In this document: positions 1-6,789 of the stretch, piece by piece | Position numbering within the stretch: the first letter of the stretch is position 1 | Layout of the letters: each line of letters opens with the position of its first letter | Assembly: GCA_964423475.1 (NCBI GenBank) | Contig: CAYRFD010000010.1 | Coordinates: 1 to 27,729 of the forward strand | Source: JAUPVN01 sp964423475 | GTDB taxonomy: Bacteria; Patescibacteriota; Saccharimonadia; Saccharimonadales; CAIOMD01 | Length of the DNA stretch: 27,729 nt | Direction of reading: 5' to 3' | Notes under the pieces: model-generated | Database searches by the model: none | What the model was told of the DNA's origin: nothing | What the model saw: only the letters and a program-made list of their open reading frames with translations | Made by a program: the position numbers and the translations under genes

Positions 1-481
1 TAGCCGCCTCTGGTATTAATGTTGCACTACTAAGCCCTGCAATTATACGGTTTCTGGCTATAAAGTTATATTTTTGGGCCACGCTATCTTCTGGTGGGTA
101 TTCACTAATTAGTGCCCCGCCCTTGGCAATAATATCTTCTGCTAAATGTTGGTGGGTGCGTGGGTATATTTTGTTTAAACCAGATGGTAAAACGGCAATT
201 GTGCGCCCGCCAACTTCTAAGGCCGCAGAATGGGCTATGCTGTCTGTGCCTAGTGCAAGCCCACTAACAATGCAAACGCCCTTTGCAGCCACTTCTCGCA
301 CTAACTGGGCGCATATTGCTGCCCCGTAGGCCGTTGGCTTGCGTGAGCCTACCACGCTTAACATTGGCATGTTATAAATATCTTCCCATGCGTTAGAGCT
401 AACATATAACATATTGGGCGGTTTGTGTAGCCGGTTTAGTTGTTTTGGATATAGTTTGTTTTGAGGGGTAAGTTTAAGCAT
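1..481 (-). CDS. dprA: DprA/Smf DNA-processing protein, 3' end outside window
   Basis: Reading the minus strand from ATG at 481 gives about 160 residues that run off the window edge. DprA binds incoming single-stranded DNA during natural transformation and loads RecA. The Rossmann-like fold is recognisable from VVGSRKPTAYG near residue 40, SGLALGTDS, LPSGLNKIYP, GGALISEYPP and the hallmark RNRIIAGLS near the cut edge. The protein begins almost directly at the Rossmann domain; the N-terminal SAM-like domain of typical DprA is missing, so this is a short form. There is no Shine-Dalgarno sequence; TATACT boxes lie 3 and 8 bases before the ATG (485-490, 490-495), suggesting a leaderless transcript. 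It is divergent from the RNA promoter at 505-533. The family call is confident; the full length cannot be seen. Confidence 0.9.
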   Translation of the reverse strand, partial: MLKLTPQNKLYPKQLNRLHKPPNMLYVSSNAWEDIYNMPMLSVVGSRKPTAYGAAICAQLVREVAAKGVCIVSGLALGTDSIAHSAALEVGGRTIAVLPSGLNKIYPRTHQHLAEDIIAKGGALISEYPPEDSVAQKYNFIARNRIIAGLSSATLIPEAA

Positions 482-504
482 AAGAGTATAGTATAAAAAT
501 AGTG

Positions 505-533
505 TTGACATAAATGCCAATAAATGCTAGACT
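505..533 (+). promoter_or_regulatory. sigma70-type promoter of the 540-837 RNA
   Basis: TTGACA at 505-510 and TAGACT at 528-533 are separated by exactly 17 bases, with no coding sequence overlapping. Predicted transcription start is near 539-541. The 16-base segment 496-511, which includes the -35 box, recurs on the minus strand at 552-567 of the 12-kb region (12552-12567) in front of another gene. Confidence 0.75.
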
Positions 534-539
534 AAGATA

Positions 540-837
540 CTGTAATCACCATAAGCGTGAATTATGTACCTTATACCCCCAATTCTAACACTATGTTAGT
601 AGAGTTAGATAGTTTTAGAACGTGCTTTATAATTGTAGTTACCCTCCACGGTTATATTGCGTTAGCATTTTATGCTCTCATGCGTTCTAAGACTAACTAA
701 CGCCTTTAACCTTTTTAAGCTCAACCCCTCGGATTTTGTGAGGTGGGATTACTGTAGCGATGTGGGACAAAATCCCCGGGTTGAAGGCTGAAATGAGCCT
801 ATAGCGGTGCCCACCCCCTCTATAGGCTCATTTTTTT
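540..837 (+). ncRNA. Candidate stand-alone structured RNA, family not recognised
   Basis: This 300-nt stretch has no credible reading frame but is framed by a consensus promoter (505-533) and a 12-bp intrinsic terminator (793-837). Two long helices are visible. Arm 604-622 pairs with 683-701 over 19 positions with one A-A mismatch and one G-U pair. Arms 722-727 and 731-739 pair with 778-783 and 767-775 around a small internal loop, with possible extension through 718-720/787-789. Loop bases GGTGGG (742-747) are the exact complement of CCCACC (810-815) in the terminator loop, a possible kissing contact. I looked for tmRNA, RNase P RNA, SRP RNA and 6S signatures and saw none. All downstream genes are on the other strand, so it is not the leader of a gene. 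Exact ends and function are unknown. Confidence 0.6.
793..837 (+). terminator. Intrinsic terminator of the RNA
   Basis: A perfect 12-bp stem (793-804 with 820-831) closes a 15-base C-rich loop and is followed by a run of seven T at 831-837. In the opposite direction the hairpin is followed only by TTTC, so it may also weakly stop the minus-strand chemotaxis operon ending at 877. Confidence 0.85.
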
Positions 838-876
838 AGAAATAATTAAATAGTCCCAAGAGTTTTAAAGCTATTG

Positions 877-1971
877 TTAAATTATTGTTTTAGTGCCGGC
901 CTTATTAAGCATACCACCAGGAGGAAACTCTATAAAAAATGTTGTTTCTTTTGGGTTAGATTCAAACCAAATTTTGCCACCGGATTGATCTGTAATCATT
1001 TTTACTAAAAATAATCCTAGCCCTGTTCCATCTGATACGGCACTTTGAGCATTTTCTGCACGATAGAATTTATCAAATATTTTGTTTTGTGATTCTTTAG
1101 GAATACCAAAACCAGTATTTTTTACCGAAAACACGTACTTACTATTAGTGGAATAATCTACATTAACGTAAACAGTACTCTTTGGATGAGAATATTTTAC
1201 GGCATTTGTTAATAAATTATGAAATATTTGTCTGCCTAATATTGGATCAATACTAATTTCAGATATGTTATTGGTTTGATTGTAAATTATTTTTATATTA
1301 TTAAGCTTTGCTGCAGGCAAAACTTCTTTAATAATATCGCTTATAAAATCTTTGATATTAATATTTTTAGGCTCAATTTTTAACATTCCACTTTCTAACC
1401 TAGAAACATTTAGTAGGTCATTAACTAGTTCTTTAAGCCTGTCATTAGCTTTAGTTACTTCTTTTATATAATCAAGCTGTTGTTCAGTTAATTTTTCATC
1501 TAGTAGTAACTCAAGATACCAAGACATTGATGACAATGGAGTTTTTAACTGATGCGATGCAATAGAAACAAATTCTGATTTTAAAGTATCCAATTCTTTT
1601 AATCGACTTATGTCGTGTAATATTATAGATACACCAAGAAACTCATTCTTGCTAGTTTTAACTGGTATAATGTACATTTCATAGTACTGTTGTAATATTT
1701 TTACTTCGTTGATATGTATTGTTTGCTGCTTTTCTAGTGACAATAATACTTGTTTAAATATTTCTGGATCATTAGATTTGATAATATTTATGAATTGATC
1801 AATGCTAAAACCTTCTATTGGCAAGCCAGTCATTTTTGTAAAAGATGGGTTAGAGTATATTACCCAGTCACTTTGTGCAAAATATGCAATACCTTCTGTT
1901 AGGCTATCCATAATTGAGCTAACGACCTTTAAATTAATCTCTTTTTTTAGCGGTAGTATATTTATTGCCAC
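877..1971 (-). CDS. Soluble PAS-domain sensor histidine kinase, last gene of the chemotaxis operon
   Basis: 364 aa with no membrane segment, so a cytoplasmic sensor. A PAS domain spans about 12-122. The HisKA domain has ASHQLKTPL with phospho-accepting His140. The ATPase domain has an N box (HNLLTNAVKY, Asn256), a G1 box, an F box (FDKFYRAENA) and a G2 box (GTGLGLFLVK). The G1 box reads KNTGFGIP, with Asn where most kinases have Asp; this variant occurs in some kinases but is worth noting. The start is GTG at 1971, chosen because AAAGG lies seven to eight bases upstream. It begins 12 bases after cheD and shares the operon, but no partner response regulator follows. It may feed CheY or an unlinked regulator; this is inference. 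Confidence 0.88.
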   Translation of the reverse strand: MAINILPLKKEINLKVVSSIMDSLTEGIAYFAQSDWVIYSNPSFTKMTGLPIEGFSIDQFINIIKSNDPEIFKQVLLSLEKQQTIHINEVKILQQYYEMYIIPVKTSKNEFLGVSIILHDISRLKELDTLKSEFVSIASHQLKTPLSSMSWYLELLLDEKLTEQQLDYIKEVTKANDRLKELVNDLLNVSRLESGMLKIEPKNINIKDFISDIIKEVLPAAKLNNIKIIYNQTNNISEISIDPILGRQIFHNLLTNAVKYSHPKSTVYVNVDYSTNSKYVFSVKNTGFGIPKESQNKIFDKFYRAENAQSAVSDGTGLGLFLVKMITDQSGGKIWFESNPKETTFFIEFPPGGMLNKAGTKTII

Positions 1972-1983
1972 TTATTACCTTTC

Positions 1984-2460
1984 TTATGCTTTAGTTTTTA
2001 TACTAACTAATCCATTATTTAAATTAAATTCGGCAGTGCGGCCAACGCTTCCACCAACATCTTGGCTTACGATAGGTATGTTTAATTGATTTAATACGGC
2101 TTTTGCGATTTTTATATTTTGGTCACCGATACAGTCTGTACTATTTAGTATTGTAAACATCTTTGCTCCACCAATTAGCTTTGCTATTAAATATTCCTCT
2201 TTAGAGCCTAGTTTAGTTAAGCTTTCTAGTAATAACATGATAGCATCGTCAACATAACGAGGATCTTTGTTTATATGATTACTTAACTCTGCATTTTTAT
2301 TTGGTGACGTTGGCAGCATAGAGTGAGACATGCCTCCTATCTTATTTAGCTCATCATACATTGTTATTACTACACACGAACCTATTCCGCAAGTTTTTAT
2401 TATTTTATTACCCGAACTTGCTGCAATCTCTGATGTGCCTAGTTCTATATAATCTGCCAT
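1984..2460 (-). CDS. cheD: CheD chemoreceptor glutamine deamidase
   Basis: 158 aa, normal CheD length. CheD hydrolyses specific glutamine side chains of chemoreceptors to glutamate and, in Bacillus and Thermotoga, also binds CheC. The papain-like catalytic triad is intact by alignment to Thermotoga CheD from memory: Thr23, Cys29 in GIGSCVVITMYD, and His46 in GGMSHSMLP. The later GGAKMF, a GDQNI motif and DVGGSVGRTAEF are also typical. The gene starts five bases after the cheC stop, with no clear Shine-Dalgarno sequence, suggesting translational coupling. The neighbouring receptor is rich in Gln-Gln pairs, the expected substrate. Confidence 0.93.
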   Translation of the reverse strand: MADYIELGTSEIAASSGNKIIKTCGIGSCVVITMYDELNKIGGMSHSMLPTSPNKNAELSNHINKDPRYVDDAIMLLLESLTKLGSKEEYLIAKLIGGAKMFTILNSTDCIGDQNIKIAKAVLNQLNIPIVSQDVGGSVGRTAEFNLNNGLVSIKTKA

Positions 2461-2465
2461 ACTTT

Positions 2466-3077
2466 TTATTTATTGTTTAAGGATTGTATTATTTTATTTG
2501 TAGTTTTAGGATCAAACAAAAAGAATAGTTGGCCACTTATATCTTCGCTTTTAACCTGAAAAACAACCTTAAAAGACATAATTACTTCTGAATCTTGGCC
2601 CATATCTGCTAATATATTATCAATCATAGAACCTACCATGTCTGTGGCAGAATCTGGTAGAGAATTTACAGAATACATTTTTGTTAATTTAGCCAAGGCA
2701 TTTAACGCCGTACCAGATAAAATATTTCCCATTTCTTTTAGCGCAGATCTATCCATGTAATCTAATTTTTGTTTTTCATTGTACGGTTTTTTATTCATTA
2801 AGCTGGCTAGTTTTATTGCATCTTTTGGTTGAAACATCATTACCATAGTGCCTGTGACATCACCAAGTAATTTAATTAAAACAACTGTCATTAAGTCATC
2901 TGATGTTCCAATATATTTTAATACAGATTCTATTTTATCTACGTACAGTTTTGGCACATGAATGCTCACCTGCTTATTAACAAGTTGTGATAAAGATATA
3001 GATGCATTTCCTGCTCCAATATTTATAACTTCTATTAATTGATCTTTTTTAAATTCACTCAAGTTAACATCATCCAT
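2466..3077 (-). CDS. cheC: CheC CheY-phosphate phosphatase
   Basis: 203 aa, the usual CheC length. CheC dephosphorylates CheY-P and is stimulated by CheD. Both copies of the active-site signature (Glu, two residues, Asn, then a downstream Pro) are present: Glu16/Asn19/Pro42 in EVINIGAGNAS, and Glu115/Asn118/Pro141 in KEMGNILSGTALNALAKL. CheX and FliY are the alternatives; two intact half-sites and no C-terminal SpoA-like extension favour CheC. The ATG overlaps the end of cheA by eight bases, and AAGGAT sits eight bases ahead of it. Adjacent cheD fits the known CheC-CheD partnership. Confidence 0.92.
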   Translation of the reverse strand: MDDVNLSEFKKDQLIEVINIGAGNASISLSQLVNKQVSIHVPKLYVDKIESVLKYIGTSDDLMTVVLIKLLGDVTGTMVMMFQPKDAIKLASLMNKKPYNEKQKLDYMDRSALKEMGNILSGTALNALAKLTKMYSVNSLPDSATDMVGSMIDNILADMGQDSEVIMSFKVVFQVKSEDISGQLFFLFDPKTTNKIIQSLNNK

Positions 3078-4761
3078 CTATTTTATCCTTCTTTCTTTCG
3101 TTTTTTATATAACTATCTACTAAAGAATTTATATCAATTACCATAATAACACTGCCATCACCCAAAATAGTGGTACCAGCGTAATTTTTTATATCTTTAA
3201 TAGCTGTTGGTAGGCTTTTTATGATTATGTCTTGTTCGGCTAATAACTCATCAACTAATAATGCGATTTTTTCTTTAGAATGTTTAACAATAACAATATT
3301 TGTTTTTATAGATTTATTAGAGTCATTCGTATTAGTATTTTTGCTATTTAAATTAAACTCAGATTTAAGATCTATTATAGATATATCGGTTCCCTCAATT
3401 ATTGCAACTTTTTGTTCTGAGATGGTTTTAATTTGGCTTTCTTCTAGAAGCACAGATTTATCTATAATAGAAAATGGTATAGCGTATTTACTGTTGTCTA
3501 CTCTAACAATTAATACTTTAATGATAGCCATGGTTAAAGGAAGATTTAATACTATCTTTGTTCCTATTCCGTTATCTGGAGTGCTAATTTCAACATTTCC
3601 GTTAACTTTTTCTACAAATTCTTTTATAACACTTAGTCCTACACCCCTTCCAGAAGTTTCGGTTATTCTTTCGCTTGTAGACATCTTGGGGTTAAACAGT
3701 AGCTTTTTTAATTCTTCTTCACTATAACTATCTACTATTTTTTTAGATAATATCATTTTTTTTACAGCCATTGTTTTAATTTTTTCAAAATTAATGCCTT
3801 GACCATTATCCTCTAATATGATTATTACGTTATCTTTATCTCTTTGAACTATTAGTTTAATTTTGCCATTTAATTTAATTCCATGGTCTATGGCATTTCT
3901 AAGCATGTGCATTAAGGGTTCGTTCAGTTTATCTACAATTGATCTATCTAATTCTGTTTCTGCTCCAACAATTTCAAATTCTATGTTTTTATGTTGTTTA
4001 TGCGCCAAGTCACGGACCATTCTTGGGAATCTTGATAAAATCTGATCTATTGGTATTAATCTCATATCTGTTACTTGCGCTTGTAAAGTATCAATATTTT
4101 TTTGTAAGCGAGAAAATATATTAATTATTTCTTTATCTTGTGTTTTAAGCTGTTTTAGCTTCATTTTATCTATTATGAGTTCTTCGGTAATATCCATTAG
4201 ATTGTCAAGTTTGTTTGTAGCCATTTTTATATAAGATATTGTGTTTTGATTATCTATTGCTGTATTTGCCGAACTATCATAATCTGTAATATTATTAGAT
4301 TTGGTTAATGTAAGATTACTTTTAGCTGTATTTATTATTGGCTTTCCTTTTTTGTCTCTTAACGATTGCCCATCACCGCTAGTTTTAACTCCGGTAATTT
4401 TTTTAATTTTGTTAGTGATATTTTTTAAAGATATTTCTTTATTATTTTTTTTAATTGATTCTAAGCAAACCTCTAAAATATCTAATGCATCAAATAGAGT
4501 ATCGGTAATTGTTGTATTTAATTTGATATAACCGTATCTAGCATAGTCAAAAACGTCTTCCATTACGTGTGTTAATTTTGATATTTCTGTAAATGTCATA
4601 GTGGCGGAAGACCCTTTTATTGTGTGGCTGGCTCTCATTAACTCATTTAAAATATCTTTATTGTCTAGTTTTTTCTCTAATAAAAGTAAATTTTTTGTAA
4701 TAATTTGTAAATTATCCTCGCATTCACTTAAATAAATTTCTTTGTATTTTGATATATCCAT
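3070..4761 (-). CDS. cheA: CheA chemotaxis histidine kinase without a recognisable P2 domain
   Basis: 563 aa, about 100 shorter than typical CheA. CheA autophosphorylates under receptor control and passes phosphate to CheY and CheB. P1 (1-115) carries ASHTIKGSSA with His46. P3 dimerisation helices are at about 176-240. The P4 ATPase (240-410) has an N box HMLRNAIDHGI, G1 EDNGQGI and G2 TSGRGVGLSVIKEF. The P5 CheW-like domain covers 410-560. Residues 116-175 are a polar Ser/Asn/Lys linker where P2, the CheY/CheB docking domain, would sit, so P2 seems to be absent. The stop is TGA. The start ATG shares its A with the cheB stop (TAATG), implying coupled translation. Confidence 0.95.
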   Translation of the reverse strand: MDISKYKEIYLSECEDNLQIITKNLLLLEKKLDNKDILNELMRASHTIKGSSATMTFTEISKLTHVMEDVFDYARYGYIKLNTTITDTLFDALDILEVCLESIKKNNKEISLKNITNKIKKITGVKTSGDGQSLRDKKGKPIINTAKSNLTLTKSNNITDYDSSANTAIDNQNTISYIKMATNKLDNLMDITEELIIDKMKLKQLKTQDKEIINIFSRLQKNIDTLQAQVTDMRLIPIDQILSRFPRMVRDLAHKQHKNIEFEIVGAETELDRSIVDKLNEPLMHMLRNAIDHGIKLNGKIKLIVQRDKDNVIIILEDNGQGINFEKIKTMAVKKMILSKKIVDSYSEEELKKLLFNPKMSTSERITETSGRGVGLSVIKEFVEKVNGNVEISTPDNGIGTKIVLNLPLTMAIIKVLIVRVDNSKYAIPFSIIDKSVLLEESQIKTISEQKVAIIEGTDISIIDLKSEFNLNSKNTNTNDSNKSIKTNIVIVKHSKEKIALLVDELLAEQDIIIKSLPTAIKDIKNYAGTTILGDGSVIMVIDINSLVDSYIKNERKKDKIDG

Positions 4762-5819
4762 TACTTTGTTAGCTTATTTATTTTACTAATAATATTTGAT
4801 ATATCTAGTATTTCATCATAAGCATTAATTTTTATAGCAGACATTGGCATAGAATCTATTACTGCAGTGTTTGGATCTTGAACAATAGTATGCCCACCTT
4901 TTTGCTTAATTTGTTCAAGGCCCTTTGCGCCATCATCTCCCATCCCGGTTAGTAAAATTCCTAATGCTTTGTGACCATATATTGAAGCTACAGAATCCAT
5001 TGCTATATCAATAGAAGGTCTTAAGCCTTTTATGGGTGGAGTCTGTATCAATTTTATAATTTTACAGTTATTGTCTTTAGACCTAGAGTCTATAATAGTA
5101 TGATAGTCGCCGGGGGCTATTAAAATAATTCCTGGCTTGAGTTTGTCATTATTTTCTGCTTCTTTAACGCTGTTGTTACTAAGACTATTTAATCTTGAAG
5201 CAAATGATTTAGTAAATTTTTTAGGCATATGTTGAATGACCAAAACAGGTACTTTAATATTCTTGGGTAGACTTGCAATGATATTCTCAATTAATGGGGG
5301 CCCACCTGTAGATGCACCTATAACTATAATTTCAATATTTCTTGCTGTGTTATGATTTATTGATGCTTTGTTGCCATTTATGGTTGGGTATTCTATTTTT
5401 TTCTTGGCAGTATAAATTATATTTATTTTATGTACTAAAGATTCTTTAATTAAATCTAGATCAAACGATAACTCACCAGAAGGTTTTTGTATAAAATCAA
5501 TTGCACCAGAGCTTAAAGAATCAAATGTAGCCCGCGCCCCTTTTTCTGTATAAGCAGATAACATTATAACTGCAGGTGGAGGGTTTATGTTCTTAACAAT
5601 TTCTGAAGTAGCTTGGGCTCCATTTAGTATCGGCATGGTGTAATCCATAGTAATTATGTCTGGTTTATACTGTTGTGCCATACTTACGGCCTCAGCTCCG
5701 TTTGTTGCTTCATCTACAATTTTAATATATGACTCTGTTTTTAACATATCTCGAATAAGCTTTCTCATAAATAATGAGTCATCTACAATTAAAACTTTTA
5801 TTGTGTTAGCTTGGTTCAA
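4761..5819 (-). CDS. cheB: CheB receptor methylesterase / deamidase
   Basis: 352 aa, full family length. An N-terminal receiver domain (1-125) with IVDDS, phospho-acceptor Asp59 in ITMDYTMP and Lys112 controls a C-terminal esterase (160-350) that removes methyl groups from receptor glutamates. The Ser-His-Asp triad is complete: Ser170 in VIGASTGGPP, His197 in VIQHMPKKF, Asp296 in LTGMGDDGAKG. The start appears to be TTG at 5819: an in-frame TAA lies upstream and there is no ATG before the receiver motif. The ribosome site is weak (AAAGAA). The gap to cheY is 21 bases. The opposing methyltransferase CheR is not in the window. Confidence 0.94.
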   Translation of the reverse strand: MNQANTIKVLIVDDSLFMRKLIRDMLKTESYIKIVDEATNGAEAVSMAQQYKPDIITMDYTMPILNGAQATSEIVKNINPPPAVIMLSAYTEKGARATFDSLSSGAIDFIQKPSGELSFDLDLIKESLVHKINIIYTAKKKIEYPTINGNKASINHNTARNIEIIVIGASTGGPPLIENIIASLPKNIKVPVLVIQHMPKKFTKSFASRLNSLSNNSVKEAENNDKLKPGIILIAPGDYHTIIDSRSKDNNCKIIKLIQTPPIKGLRPSIDIAMDSVASIYGHKALGILLTGMGDDGAKGLEQIKQKGGHTIVQDPNTAVIDSMPMSAIKINAYDEILDISNIISKINKLTK

Positions 5820-5840
5820 TTTGTTCTTTTTGATTGTTAG

Positions 5841-6200
5841 TTAGTTAAGGATTTTATTTATTTCTTCATTAATTTTAGCTTGATCAAATGGTTTTATAAT
5901 GAAACCCTTGGCACCGTATTTTTTTGCATCGTCTATCATTTTATTTTGGCCTATTGCAGAGATAACTATTATCTTTGCCTTAGAGCCAATTTTTTTGAGT
6001 ACTTCTATGCCGTCCATTTCGGGCATTATTAAATCTAAAAGAACCAGATCTGGCTTTTCTGATTCAAACTTTTCTATGCACTGAAGACCATTCTCGCATT
6101 CTACAAAATTATTATAACCTTCTACTTTTAGGCAATCTATTAAAACTTGTCGCATGAATGCAGAATCATCAGCTATTAATATTTTATAATTATTTTTCAT
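5841..6200 (-). CDS. cheY: CheY single-domain chemotaxis response regulator
   Basis: 119 aa, a lone receiver domain. Acidic pocket ADDS (Asp11, Asp12), phospho-acceptor Asp56 in VLLDLIMPEMDG, Ser81 and Lys103 in IIKPF are all in place. CheY-P carries the signal from CheA to the motor; in this organism the motor is unknown. Its ATG overlaps the TGA of cheW by four bases (ATGA) and is preceded by a strong AAGGAG within the cheW 3' end, so high expression is likely. The high similarity to CheY of CheC/CheD-containing systems is inferred from the operon, not from alignment. Confidence 0.93.
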   Translation of the reverse strand: MKNNYKILIADDSAFMRQVLIDCLKVEGYNNFVECENGLQCIEKFESEKPDLVLLDLIMPEMDGIEVLKKIGSKAKIIVISAIGQNKMIDDAKKYGAKGFIIKPFDQAKINEEINKILN

Positions 6201-6775
6201 TGTTTCTCCTTTGTTTGTTCAGTGTTATTTTGTACCTTATTTTCTAAATTATCAAGTTTAATTTTTTCTAGTATCGTGTCTGAGGATAAAATTATTATTA
6301 AACGAGTATTTTTTTCTGAACTATTTGTATCTTTTTTGTCAGTATTCTTGGTTTTTGCTTGATTTTTATCAATTACTACTACTCCTTTAATGTAGTCACC
6401 ATGAATTTTATTAGAAACAAGTTCTGGGTTGGGCTGTATTTGCTCATTTTTTACAATAATTACATCTTTTACTTCGTCTACCATTAAGCCAAACAAATTA
6501 CTATCTTTCTCGGCTATAACAACATGTTTTTGGTTAGATGTATTAGAAGAATGTAAGTTTAAAATACTTTTTAAATTAATTGCTAATATCAATTTTCCTC
6601 TCAAATTAAATATACCCTTAACGCATTCTTGGGCATTAGGTACAACAGTAATTTGTGGTATAGGTATTATTTCTTTTAGCTTATTAATTTCAAAAGCATA
6701 TTCTTCTGATTCAAGTTCAAAGACAACTAGCTGTAAGGGCTGTTCATTATTTTTATGCGCTTCTTTGTCTTGCAT
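6197..6775 (-). CDS. cheW: CheW receptor-kinase coupling protein
   Basis: 192 aa, somewhat longer than the ~150-aa family norm because of a polar insertion around 145-165 and a charged C-terminal tail. CheW bridges receptor tips and the CheA P5 domain to form signalling arrays. Family features are LQLVVFELESEEYAFEI at the start, GIFNLRGKLILAINLK near 68, and LFGLMVDEVKDVI near 113. It begins 14 bases after the receptor gene and ends in TGA overlapping cheY. The Lys/Asn/Thr-rich insertion at 142-160 is unusual and may be a disordered loop. Confidence 0.93.
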   Translation of the reverse strand: MQDKEAHKNNEQPLQLVVFELESEEYAFEINKLKEIIPIPQITVVPNAQECVKGIFNLRGKLILAINLKSILNLHSSNTSNQKHVVIAEKDSNLFGLMVDEVKDVIIVKNEQIQPNPELVSNKIHGDYIKGVVVIDKNQAKTKNTDKKDTNSSEKNTRLIIILSSDTILEKIKLDNLENKVQNNTEQTKEKQ

Positions 6776-6789
6776 AATATTTATATTAC

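Noticed and set aside
540..837. RNase P RNA, tmRNA, SRP RNA or 6S RNA
   Set aside because: None of the conserved cores I know (GAGGAAAGTCC-type P4 region, tmRNA ends, GGAA-loop SRP helix, 6S bubble) is present.
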